DNA from: Deinococcus aerolatus
Lineage (GTDB): Bacteria > Deinococcota > Deinococci > Deinococcales > Deinococcaceae
Reading direction: 5' to 3'
DNA length: 64,000 bases
Assembly: GCF_014647055.1 (NCBI RefSeq)
Contig: NZ_BMOL01000010.1
Location: 62,001-126,000, forward strand
The stretch's first letter is position 1, and each line of letters begins with the position of its first letter. The position numbers and the translations under genes are program-made. Below, piece after piece: positions 10,802 to 20,694 of this stretch. The notes beneath the pieces are model-generated. The model was not told the origin of the DNA. It worked only from the letters and a program-made list of their open reading frames with translations, and did not search any database.

Positions 10802-11638
10802 ATGACCACAGACTCAGACATGACCATCAGCGTCTTTGCCAGTGCCTCGCGCCTGAGCCTCAAGGCCCTGCGCCTGTACGACGAACTCGGCCTGCTGCCG
10901 CCCGAACGGGTGGACCCCGACAGCGGCTACCGCTACTACCGTGCCCGGCAACTGCCCCAGGCCCGGTTGATCGGTCTGCTCAGGCAACTGGGCCTCTCGC
11001 TGGCTGACGTCCGCGCCGTGCTGGACGCCCCGGCGGCCCAGCAACCTGATCTGGTCTGGAACCACTGGACACGCGCCGAAACCCGGCACGTTCAGCAGCG
11101 CGAACTGGCCCGCTACGTCCTGCGCAGCCTCAAAGGAGACCCCAGCATGACCCAGCACTTCGACGTTCAGCAGCGTTTTGTCCCCGCCCAGCAGGTGGTC
11201 ACCGTCTCGCGCCGCCTGCGGGTGGATGAGTTGCCCGGTTTTATTAAGCAGCAGTTGCTGGCCCTGACCAGACAGGTGACCCAGGCGGGTGCGGCTGTCC
11301 TGGGCGCTCCCTTCGTGGTCTTCCACGGCCAGGTCAATGACGACAACGACGGCCCGGTGGAAGTCTGCGTGCCGTACAGCGGCCCTCTGAAGCCAGTCGG
11401 CGGCCTGACCCTGCGCGAGGAGCCCGCCCACCATGAGGCCTACGTCACCCTGACCCGGGCGCAGTTCGACTTTCCCGGCATCCTGGAGGCCTACGACGCC
11501 ACCTGTGCCTACGCTGCGGCGCACGGCCAGGGCGGCCCGCTCAGCCCCCGCGAGGTCTACCCGCACGACTGGGACAGACTGGACGACACGGACCCGGTGG
11601 GCGACGTGGCATGGCCGTTCGTGCCGCAGCCGGGCTGA
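10802..11638 (+). CDS. MerR family transcriptional regulator with GyrI-like effector domain
   Basis: A 278-residue regulator. Residues about 8-75 are a MerR winged helix: SVFASASRLSLKALRLYDE, then GLLPPERVDPDSGYRYY, and a second helical part. A coiled linker follows, then a C-terminal effector-binding half (about residues 120-278; DVQQRFVPAQQVVTVSRRLR, PYSGPLKPVG, HEAYVTLTRAQ) of the GyrI/SOUL ligand-binding type found in BmrR-like multidrug sensors. GGAGG at 10789-10793, 8 bases before the ATG at 10802, decides the start over an ATG at 10772. No efflux gene is adjacent. It is divergent from the phosphodiesterase gene. Confidence 0.85.
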   Translation: MTTDSDMTISVFASASRLSLKALRLYDELGLLPPERVDPDSGYRYYRARQLPQARLIGLLRQLGLSLADVRAVLDAPAAQQPDLVWNHWTRAETRHVQQRELARYVLRSLKGDPSMTQHFDVQQRFVPAQQVVTVSRRLRVDELPGFIKQQLLALTRQVTQAGAAVLGAPFVVFHGQVNDDNDGPVEVCVPYSGPLKPVGGLTLREEPAHHEAYVTLTRAQFDFPGILEAYDATCAYAAAHGQGGPLSPREVYPHDWDRLDDTDPVGDVAWPFVPQPG

Positions 11639-11868
11639 GCGGCGGGCTGGCGTGCACTGGAACCGCCGCCCGCAGATGTGCTGCCGGGCGGCGTCTTTCC
11701 TCTTGCCTGTTGCGCTCAGGGTCTAGAGCTACTGTCAAAAGAGCTGTTCACTGTTGACCGAACGGAGTGAGCAAATTTGGTTGAGGAGTTGGGACTTGCA
11801 AAGCTGCGGAGCAGAGAATGTAAGCGTCAGAAGTCTCTTTTGCTGACGCTTCCATTTACCCAAATCCT
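11639..11868. other. Intergenic region between convergent genes, with hairpin and possible repeat
   Basis: No gene is seen. A 9-bp inverted repeat AAGCGTCAG/CTGACGCTT at 11822-11851 with a 12-base loop may terminate one or both convergent genes, although its T tract is poor. The less GC-rich segment at 11727-11785 shares short words (AAAGAGCTGT, CCGAACGGAGTGAG) with other intergenic stretches at 25545 and 27855 and may belong to a dispersed repeat family. Confidence 0.4.
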
Positions 11869-12522
11869 TTAGAAGCTGTCCCCGCCCCCAACCCGCACGG
11901 CCTGGTAGTACGCGTAGGCGGCGCTGTAACACGCCGGACGCTTGTACCAGCTTTTGGCAGCGCAGATGGCTTTCATGTTGGTGTAAAAGGCCTCGTCGGT
12001 GGTCTTGCGGTTGCTGTCGGTGCGCTGGTAGACCTTCAGGTTGCGGTAGCCAAAGTCATGGACGTTGCAGGCCGGGCGGAAATCCTCGCGGTAGCCCAGG
12101 CCCAGGCCGTCGGGGGCGCTGCAGCCGTCGCGGGTCCAGCTCAATCCGGGGTACGGGAGGCCGGTGAAGGCGTAGGCCGCGTACTGGTTGTTGTAGTTGC
12201 TCACGCTGCCCCAGCCGGTGCGTTTGATGTACGCCAGCCGATCACTGGCCAAGTCCTGCCCGGTCAGCGCGGGCACGCTGGGCAGGCTCAGGTCGGTGGG
12301 CCGCTCCCCGTAGGCCTCCTGCAGGGCCTCGAGCAGGCCCGGATCATCGCCGTACCGCTGCAAGATGGCCTGACTGCCGGCGTCCTGCAGCTCGGGGCGC
12401 TGGGCATAGGCATCGGCGGCGGTGGGGGAGGCCGCGCTGGAGGAGGCTGCATGGGGCGTAGTCTGACCACAGGCCATCAGGGTAAGGGACAGCAGGGCGG
12501 CGGGCAGCAGCAGTAGGCGCAT
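11869..12522 (-). CDS. Secreted phospholipase A2-like lipoprotein
   Basis: A 217-residue protein. The N-terminus [20 protein letters not shown] is a lipoprotein signal with lipobox LMAC (Cys18). After a low-complexity Ala/Ser segment the C-terminal half carries [10 protein letters not shown]...[15 protein letters not shown], the prokaryotic phospholipase A2 signature. Its HD pair is the catalytic His plus the Asp that, in this family, binds calcium or supports the His. Four Cys in the domain can form the usual disulfides. It should hydrolyse the sn-2 ester of phospholipids outside the cytoplasmic membrane. AGGAGAG lies at normal distance before the ATG. It stands alone, between convergent MerR and ppk1 on the same strand. 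Confidence 0.82.
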   Translation of the reverse strand: MRLLLLPAALLSLTLMACGQTTPHAASSSAASPTAADAYAQRPELQDAGSQAILQRYGDDPGLLEALQEAYGERPTDLSLPSVPALTGQDLASDRLAYIKRTGWGSVSNYNNQYAAYAFTGLPYPGLSWTRDGCSAPDGLGLGYREDFRPACNVHDFGYRNLKVYQRTDSNRKTTDEAFYTNMKAICAAKSWYKRPACYSAAYAYYQAVRVGGGDSF

Positions 12523-12609
12523 GGGACTCTCCTAGAGGGGGATGGAACGGGGGCAGGCCGGGGCTGAATTGTGGATGGCCCTCATCTTAAGCCCCAGTCC
12601 GCCCCGGCG

Positions 12610-14736
<2,127 letters not shown>

Positions 14737-14946
14737 AGGGGCAGCTCCTTTGGTCACAGACGGGTCGGGCTGAATCTGGACGGATCTTGAACATGAAAGG
14801 CCGGGGGAATCACGCGGCGCTCAGGGCATTAAAGCACCGATCCGCGTGAGTGACCCGGCATTCAGCTTGAGCGTTTATGGGCGAAACGGGGCGGTGTGAA
14901 CCCTCTGTCCGTCGCTTCATGTGCCTAGAGGCACGGGCAAACACGC

Positions 14947-14995
14947 AAAAACCGTCTGACCGCAGGCAGACAGGGTGCTGCTGGGGGTCAGACGG
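14947..14995 (-). terminator. Rho-independent terminator of the fab operon
   Basis: Downstream of the fabF stop (15012), minus strand, a perfect 10-bp stem CCGTCTGACC/GGTCAGACGG (14986-14995 with 14952-14961) is followed by TTTTT (14947-14951). Confidence 0.9.
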
Positions 14996-15011
14996 TGGGG
15001 CGTTCTGCGGG

Positions 15012-16256
15012 CTAGACGCGCTTGAACAGCAGCGCCGCGTTCTGGCCGCCGAAGGCGAACGAATTGCTCAGCACGTAGTCCACCTGCTGTTCGCGCGCGC
15101 CCTCGGTGATGTAATCCAGGTCCAGCGCGGGATCGGGATCGGTCAGGTTGATGGTGGGAGGCAGAATGCCGTCCCTCAGCGCCTGCGCCACGGCAATCGC
15201 CTCGATGGCCCCCGCCGCGCCCAGCAGATGGCCGGTCATAGACTTGGTGGAGCTGACGGCCAGCTTCCTGGCGTGATCGCCGAACACGTGCTTGATGCCC
15301 TGCGTCTCGTACAGGTCATTGAAGTGCGTGCTGGTGCCGTGCGCGTTGACGTAGCCGACCTGCTCGGGGTTGACCCCTGCGGTGTTCAGGGCCATGCGCA
15401 TCGCCACCTGTGCGCCGCGCCCTTCCGGGGCCGGCATGGTGATGTGGTGCGCGTCGGCGCTGGTGCCGTAGCCGACGATCTCGGCGTAGATGGTGGCTCC
15501 ACGCGCCTTGGCCTTCTCGTACTCTTCCAGAATCAAGATGCCCGCGCCCTCGCCCAGCACGAAGCCGTCGCGGGTGGCGCTGAAGGGGCGGCTGGCGGTT
15601 TCGGGCGAGTCGTTGCGGGTGGACAGCGCTTTCATGTTGGAAAAGCCGCCCACGGCGATGCGAGTCACGGCGGCCTCGGTGCCGCCCGCGATCATCACGT
15701 CGGCCAGATCCAGCTGGATGTACCGCGCCGCGTCGCCAATCGAACCGGTGCCGGTGGCGCAGGCGGTGACCACGGTGCTGCTCGGTCCCGTCGCGCCGAA
15801 TTTCATGGCAACGTGCCCGGTGGCCATGTTGGCGATCATCATGGGAATGAACATCGGGCTGATGCGCCCCGGCCCGCGCTCGTGCAGCACGGCGGCCTGG
15901 TCCTCAAAGGTCTTGACCCCGCCGATGCCGCTGCCCACCACCGTGCCGACGCGTTCGCCGCTCAACTCCTCGGCGCTCAGGCCGCTGTCCCGCGCCGCGA
16001 GTTCGGCGGCAGCCAGCGCCAGTTGCACGTAACGGTCCAGTTTGCGGGCCTCACGCGGATCGATGAAGTCGTCGAAGCTGCCCTTGACCTCACCTGCGAT
16101 CTTGCTGGCGGTGTCGGAGGCGTCGAAATGCGTGATCGGCCCGATGCCACTGCGGCCTGCACGCTGCGCCTCGGCGTAGTCCGCCGCTCCCCAGCCGATG
16201 GGCGTCACCGGCCCCAGCCCCGTAATCACCACCCGTCTCAGTCCTGAAACGCCCAT
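15012..16256 (-). CDS. fabF: Beta-ketoacyl-ACP synthase II
   Basis: A 414-residue condensing enzyme that elongates acyl-ACP with malonyl-ACP. The Cys-His-His active site is visible: Cys in VVTACATGTGSIG near residue 168, His in NAHGTSTHFND near residue 305 and His in STKSMTGHLLGAAG near residue 340. The N-terminal RVVITGLGPVTPIG and C-terminal NSFAFGGQNAALLF are standard. AGGAGGAGGGAG precedes the ATG. It is the last gene of the fab operon, 104 bases after acpP, and is followed by a terminator. Confidence 0.97.
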   Translation of the reverse strand: MGVSGLRRVVITGLGPVTPIGWGAADYAEAQRAGRSGIGPITHFDASDTASKIAGEVKGSFDDFIDPREARKLDRYVQLALAAAELAARDSGLSAEELSGERVGTVVGSGIGGVKTFEDQAAVLHERGPGRISPMFIPMMIANMATGHVAMKFGATGPSSTVVTACATGTGSIGDAARYIQLDLADVMIAGGTEAAVTRIAVGGFSNMKALSTRNDSPETASRPFSATRDGFVLGEGAGILILEEYEKAKARGATIYAEIVGYGTSADAHHITMPAPEGRGAQVAMRMALNTAGVNPEQVGYVNAHGTSTHFNDLYETQGIKHVFGDHARKLAVSSTKSMTGHLLGAAGAIEAIAVAQALRDGILPPTINLTDPDPALDLDYITEGAREQQVDYVLSNSFAFGGQNAALLFKRV

Positions 16257-16360
16257 AATCTCCCTCCTCCTGAAATGAGGAACGGGGCCCCGGTGTGACC
16301 CGCGCCCCGTCTCTGTTCACTGTCCCCGCTCCGCCTCACGCCTCGCCGGGACAGGCGCGG

Positions 16361-16591
16361 TTACTGCTTGCCCTCGATGTAGTCGATGGCGGCCTGCACG
16401 GTGCGGATGTTCTCGGCGTCCTCATCGCTGATGGTCACGCCGAACTTGTCTTCCAGGCCCATGATCAGTTCCACCGTTTCCAGGCTGTCTGCGCCCAGGT
16501 CTTCCACGAAGCGGGCCTCGGGGTTCACCTTGTCCGCGTCCACACCCAGCTTGTCCACAATCACATCTTTCACGTCATCAAAAGTCGCCAT
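16361..16591 (-). CDS. acpP: Acyl carrier protein
   Basis: A 76-residue acidic helical protein that carries the growing acyl chain on phosphopantetheine. The attachment Ser is in [16 protein letters not shown] near residue 36. Length and charge match typical ACP. AGGAGG is 7 bases before the ATG. It sits between fabG and fabF, the usual bacterial order. Confidence 0.98.
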   Translation of the reverse strand: MATFDDVKDVIVDKLGVDADKVNPEARFVEDLGADSLETVELIMGLEDKFGVTISDEDAENIRTVQAAIDYIEGKQ

Positions 16592-16729
16592 GGTTGTTCC
16601 TCCTGTCCTTGAAGTGTCCTGCTTGAAATCTGTGCCAGTCTACACGGGCAGGCAGTGCGGGGCTACGTTGTTGAACGGGGTGTAAACGGCCGGGGGGCCG
16701 GGGCCACGTTCTTCCCGGCCCCCCGGCCC

Positions 16730-17491
16730 TCAGTGCGGGTTCAGTCCGCCGTCCACCCCGATGGTTTGCCCGGTGATGTACGCGGCCCCCTCGGAGGCCA
16801 GGAACGCCACCAGCGCGGCCACTTCCTCCGGCTGTCCCAGGCGGGCCAGGGGAATGTCTGCCAGGTAGCCCTTCCGCACGTCCTCGGTCAGCGTGGCGGT
16901 CATATCGGACTCGATGAATCCGGGGGCCACGGCGTTGACGGTGATGCCGCGCCCGCCGTATTCCTTGGCCAGCGCCTTGGTCAACCCGATCAGCCCGGCC
17001 TTGCTCGCGACGTAGTTGGCCTGTCCCGGATTGCCCGTCAGGCCCACCACGCTGGCAATGTTGACGATGCGCCCGGCGCGGGCGCGCATCATGTGCTTGA
17101 TGGCCGCCCGGCACGCCGAGAACGCGCTGCTGAGGTTGGTCTGGATCACCGCGTCCCAGTCCTCGTCCTTCATGCGGATGGCCAGGCCATCGCGGGTGAT
17201 GCCGGCGTTGTTGACCAGCACGTCAAGGCGGCCCATCTGCGCAATCACGTCCTCGACCAGCTTCCCGGCGTTGGCGGGCGTGGTCAGGTCTGCGCCGAAC
17301 ACCTCGGCACGGCCGCCGTGGGCGCGGGCCTCGTCGGCCACCTTCTCAGCCTCGGTGGCGTTGCGGCCGTAATGCACGGCGATGTCAAAGCCTTCGGCCG
17401 CCAGCTTCAGGGCCATCGCGCGGCCCAGGCCCCGGCTGCTGCCGGTCACGAGGGCGACGTTGCGGGTGGTTTCGGGGGTGGATGGGGTCAT
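16730..17491 (-). CDS. fabG: 3-oxoacyl-[acyl-carrier-protein] reductase
   Basis: A 253-residue short-chain dehydrogenase that reduces 3-oxoacyl-ACP with NADPH. The glycine motif ALVTGSSRGLGRAMA is at residues 13-27. NNAG is near 90. The catalytic Ser lies in NIASVVGLTGNPGQ, with YVASK supplying Tyr and Lys near 158-162. The C-terminus GQTIGVDGGLNPH is typical. Its ATG overlaps the stop of the upstream frame by four bases (ATGA), so its translation is coupled to the frame of the secreted orf; AAAGAGG before the ATG can also initiate. Confidence 0.96.
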   Translation of the reverse strand: MTPSTPETTRNVALVTGSSRGLGRAMALKLAAEGFDIAVHYGRNATEAEKVADEARAHGGRAEVFGADLTTPANAGKLVEDVIAQMGRLDVLVNNAGITRDGLAIRMKDEDWDAVIQTNLSSAFSACRAAIKHMMRARAGRIVNIASVVGLTGNPGQANYVASKAGLIGLTKALAKEYGGRGITVNAVAPGFIESDMTATLTEDVRKGYLADIPLARLGQPEEVAALVAFLASEGAAYITGQTIGVDGGLNPH

Positions 17492-17944
17492 GGAGCCTCT
17501 TTTTTCAGAATGGCGGTGGTGGGGGTGCTGTCATTTGCTGCGCAGTCCCAGGTCCAGTTCGGGGCGCTTTCCCTGGACAGGCACAGCAGCGTCAGGGCGT
17601 CAGCGCCCGGGCGCTGAACGGTCAGCCGGGCCGACTCGGGCACGAAGGGGGATGGAGAGACGTCCTGTGCCTGGAGATAGGAGCGGGCCGAGCCGCCCAT
17701 CACCGTGCCCGTGACCGTCACGGCGTCTGCTCCCAGTGTTCCGGTTCCCGCGACGCGGTACTGCGCGGCGGTGTCGTAGCTGGCTGTCTGCTCTAGGCGA
17801 AGGGCCTGGGCCGTAGCTCCCTGGCGGGCCAGCGTGCCGTCCACGTGCCCTGCAAAACGCTGGGGTGGTGGGAGTGGCAATGGTTCCCCGCCCGCAGAAC
17901 GTGGCCGCTGCAGTCACCACCAACGCCAGAGCAAGTCTTTTCAT
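17488..17944 (-). pseudogene. Small secreted protein of unknown function, frameshifted after its signal peptide
   Basis: The ATG at 17944 begins a good signal peptide, MKRLALALVVTAAATFC. In that frame the following sequence is Pro/Arg-rich nonsense. The next frame (+1) gives a plausible mature domain of about 120 residues (FAGHVDGTLARQGATAQAL, a YRVAGTGTLGADAVTVTGTV strand pair, and two Cys near the C-terminus, LLCLSRES and WTWDCAAND) that ends in the ATGA overlap with fabG. Removing one base in the GGGG run near 17890-17895 would join them. This is either a real frameshift or a sequencing error. The intact protein would be exported, with a disulfide. I do not recognise the family. Confidence 0.6.
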
Positions 17945-17951
17945 AATGGAT

Positions 17952-18545
17952 TTATTGTCCTCCCCCGGCGGCGTGAGGTACAACCTCGTCTGCATGGGCG
18001 GCCTCCTGGGCGGCATGGCCCAGCCTCGCCCGCACGCCACCCTCGTGGTGCCAGTTGTGCATCAGCGTGAACAGCAGCATCTCGCGCACGCTCAGCACGC
18101 CCAGTGCCGGATGGGGCATGGCCCAGGCGTCCAGTTCGGGGTCGGCCCAGCCTTCCAGGGCCTGAGCCAGCGCGTCCAGCGAGGCCCGGTACCGCTCCAC
18201 CAGCGCCGCCTGGGTGCCCTCCGGCTGCGGCAGCCAGCGCCCGGACGCTCTGGCCCCGGTGGCGAGAACGGCATGGTAACTGTTCCGCACCTCGGCATAG
18301 TTTCGGGGGCGGTGCTGCGGCGGCAGCGCCTGAAGCCGGGCGCGCGCCACGCCCAGGCCGCCCGCCACCGGCCCATTCGAGCGGATCAGATGGTCGAGGT
18401 GGTGTGCGGGAGCCCACTGGTCCAGGGTGCCGTCCAGGAACACGGCGGCGTCCAGACCTGCAAAATAATGCCCGATCTCCCTGGCGGCCCCGTCCAGGGC
18501 CATCAGCAGCTCGTCGCGAGACACCGGGTCAAGCACAGGACTCAC
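17952..18545 (-). CDS. DinB-like four-helix bundle protein
   Basis: A 197-residue protein of the DinB_2/YfiT superfamily. Histidines that would hold a metal are seen in WAPAHHLDHLIRSN near residue 48 and in FTLMHNWHHEGGVR near residue 163, the two positions conserved in this fold. These proteins are metal-dependent thiol or small-molecule enzymes of mostly unknown substrate, and Deinococcus has many paralogues. It starts with a GTG whose GTGA overlaps the fabD stop, so it is co-translated with fabD. Why it is inside a fatty-acid operon is unclear. Function not known. Confidence 0.8.
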   Translation of the reverse strand: MSPVLDPVSRDELLMALDGAAREIGHYFAGLDAAVFLDGTLDQWAPAHHLDHLIRSNGPVAGGLGVARARLQALPPQHRPRNYAEVRNSYHAVLATGARASGRWLPQPEGTQAALVERYRASLDALAQALEGWADPELDAWAMPHPALGVLSVREMLLFTLMHNWHHEGGVRARLGHAAQEAAHADEVVPHAAGGGQ

Positions 18546-19453
18546 AGCTCGAACGCCTGGACGTCCGCCGCCGTTCCCACGTTGAGGGTTCTCGCCCCCG
18601 GCACGATGCGCCCCACCAGTCCGCTCAGGACCTTGCCGGGACCGAACTCGATAAAAGTGTCCACGCCCATGCCTGCCAGGGTCTCGATGGTTTCCACCCA
18701 GCGCACCGCGCCGGTGATCTGGCGTTCCAGCAGATCCGCCACGCGCTGGGGGTCGTCGTTCAGCCCCGCCGTCACGTTGGCCACCACCGGGAAGGCGAAG
18801 GGACCGTAGGCCGCCGCCTGCAAGTCGGGCGACAGGCCCAGGGCGGCGGGGGCCATCAGGGCGCAGTGAAACGGGGCGCTGACCTTCAGGGGGATGGCCT
18901 TCAGGCCGCGCGATTTCAGTTCGGCGCTGGCCTCGGCCACCGCTGCTGCCGTTCCGCTGATCACCGTCTGGGTGGGCGCGTTGAAATTGGCGGGCTGCAC
19001 GCCCTCCAGACCGCCGCAGACCTCGGCCACCACCGCCGGATCGCCCATGATGGCGCTCATTGCCCCCTCGCCGGGAGCCACGGCCTGCTGCATCAGGGTG
19101 CCGCGCTGGCGGGTCAGGCGCAGGGCGTCACGCAGCGGCAGCACGCCGGCGGCCACCAGGGCGCTGTACTCGCCCAGCGAATGCCCGGCGGCCACCATCG
19201 GCGTCAGGCCCGTCCTGTCCTGCCACACCCGGTAGGCCGCGACGCTGGCGGCCACCAGGGCGGGCTGCTGGTTGGCGGTCAGGGTCAGGGCTTCAATCGG
19301 CCCGGTTTCGATCAGGGCGCGCAGGCCCGGCAGGGTGGCCTCGGCCTCGGCGTACACGGCCTCGGCCAGCGGGAAGGCGGCGGTCAGGTCGGCCCCCATA
19401 CCCACCGCGTGCGAACCCTGACCGGGAAACAGGGCGGCGATCCTGGGACTCAA
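18542..19453 (-). CDS. fabD: Malonyl-CoA:ACP transacylase
   Basis: A 303-residue enzyme that transfers malonyl from CoA to ACP. Signatures are ALFPGQGSHAVGMG at residues 6-19, the catalytic Ser in AAGHSLGEYSALVA near residue 88, the substrate-binding Arg in RLTRQRGTLMQ, and the catalytic His in VSAPFHCALM near 197. The start is the TTG at 19453 (MSPRIAALFPGQG), which overlaps the fabH stop as TTGA; no upstream start has any homology. Overlaps at both ends place it in one transcript with fabH and dinB. Confidence 0.95.
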   Translation of the reverse strand: MSPRIAALFPGQGSHAVGMGADLTAAFPLAEAVYAEAEATLPGLRALIETGPIEALTLTANQQPALVAASVAAYRVWQDRTGLTPMVAAGHSLGEYSALVAAGVLPLRDALRLTRQRGTLMQQAVAPGEGAMSAIMGDPAVVAEVCGGLEGVQPANFNAPTQTVISGTAAAVAEASAELKSRGLKAIPLKVSAPFHCALMAPAALGLSPDLQAAAYGPFAFPVVANVTAGLNDDPQRVADLLERQITGAVRWVETIETLAGMGVDTFIEFGPGKVLSGLVGRIVPGARTLNVGTAADVQAFEL

Positions 19454-20496
19454 GCGCCCACCCCCGCCAGCGCGGAGGCCGCATCTGCCCGCAGGCTGGG
19501 CGCGCCGCCCCACCACTTCATTGTGCCGGCCACCCAGCTCAGGCCGCCGCCAAAGGCGATCAGCAGCAGTTGCTGGCTGTCCTGCACGCGCCCGTCCCGC
19601 ACCGCCTCGTGCAGGGCGAGCGGCACAGTGGCGCTGGAGGTGTTGCCGTAACGGTCCAGATTCACCACCGTCTTGCTCATGGGAATGCCGAAACGCTCCA
19701 CGGCGGCCTCGATGATCCGCACGTTGGCCTGATGGGGAATCACCCAGTCCACGTCGGCGCTGGTCAGGCCACTTTTTTGCAGTACCTTCTGGCCGCTGTC
19801 GCCCAGCACACGCACGGCGAACTTGAAGACCTCGCGTCCGTTCATGCCGACGCTCTGGCCCATCTCGAAGCCGCCGGGCAGGGTGGGGGCCACACAGCGC
19901 AGGTACAGGCTGGGTCCCCCTGCGCCGTCTGCCCCCATGATGAACTCCTGAAAGCCCAGGCCCTCCGGCACCGGACCCACCACCGCCGCGCCCGCGCCGT
20001 CGCCGAACAGGATGGCCGTGCCCCGGTCCTGCTGGTCCACGATCTTGCTCAGCGCCTCGGCCCCCACCACCAGCACGCGCCGCGCCACGCCGGACTGGAT
20101 CAGGCCCGAGGCCACGCTCAGCGCGTACACGAAGCCGCTGCAGGCGGTGGACAGGTCAAAGGCCGCCGCGCCCGTCAGGCCCACCTGCATGGCGATCAGC
20201 GCGGCGGTGGACGGCATCAGCGCGTCGGGACTGACCGTGGCGCAGATCACTGCGTCCACCTCCTTCAGGGCGTCCGGGTCACGCGAGAGCATGTCGCGCA
20301 CCGCGCCCACGCCCACGTCCGAGGTGTACTCGTCCGGCGCCGCGAAATGCCGCTCACGGATGCCGGTGCGCGACTCGATCCACTCGGCATTGGTGTCCAT
20401 GTAGGCCTCGAAATGGGCGTTGGGCACAACCCGCTCGGGGGCGTAGCTGCCCAGGGCGGTGATGCCGATGCTGGGGCGGTTGGAAAAGACGCTCAT
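19450..20496 (-). CDS. fabH: Beta-ketoacyl-ACP synthase III
   Basis: A 348-residue enzyme that starts fatty-acid synthesis by condensing acyl-CoA with malonyl-ACP. The Cys is in FDLSTACSGFVYAL near residue 112, the His in WVIPHQANVRII near 260 and the Asn in DRYGNTSSATVPLA near 290. The opening IGITALGSYAPERVV is typical. The start is the ATG at 20496: TACCGT at 20504-20509 lies 7 bases upstream, a leaderless start. It is first in the operon, and a 16-base palindrome covers its promoter, so this gene is the likely point of control. Confidence 0.96.
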   Translation of the reverse strand: MSVFSNRPSIGITALGSYAPERVVPNAHFEAYMDTNAEWIESRTGIRERHFAAPDEYTSDVGVGAVRDMLSRDPDALKEVDAVICATVSPDALMPSTAALIAMQVGLTGAAAFDLSTACSGFVYALSVASGLIQSGVARRVLVVGAEALSKIVDQQDRGTAILFGDGAGAAVVGPVPEGLGFQEFIMGADGAGGPSLYLRCVAPTLPGGFEMGQSVGMNGREVFKFAVRVLGDSGQKVLQKSGLTSADVDWVIPHQANVRIIEAAVERFGIPMSKTVVNLDRYGNTSSATVPLALHEAVRDGRVQDSQQLLLIAFGGGLSWVAGTMKWWGGAPSLRADAASALAGVGA

Positions 20497-20503
20497 GGCC
20501 GTC

Positions 20504-20532
20504 ACGGTAGCATTCTTTGAACGGACGTTCAA
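20504..20532 (-). promoter_or_regulatory. fabH promoter and palindromic operator
   Basis: The -10 TACCGT is at 20504-20509. Immediately upstream, at 20517-20532, lies a perfect palindrome TTGAACG-N2-CGTTCAA, placed between the -10 and -35 positions where a repressor would block polymerase. Its core AACGTCCGTT recurs at the carboxylase promoter at 30450. The shape suits a TetR-type lipid-responsive repressor; the identity of the regulator is inference. Confidence 0.6.
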
Positions 20533-20645
20533 TGAATTGAGTCCAGCGTTTTCAGGTGGAGTCAGATTGGGTTGAGGCTCAAGGTGTCGGGAACAGGCAG
20601 GGCAGAAGCCTGGGCAAAACGCAGGGCGAGACCAGGACAGGGAAA

Positions 20646-20671
20646 GGGGCGCATCCCGCAGGACGCGCCCC
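20646..20671 (-). terminator. Terminator-like hairpin after trigger factor
   Basis: GGGGCGC/GCGCCCC pairs over a 12-base loop, minus strand, 24 bases after the tig stop, and is followed by TTT then CC. A moderately good intrinsic terminator. Confidence 0.55.
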
Positions 20672-20694
20672 CTCTCAATTTCTGAACTTCGGTG

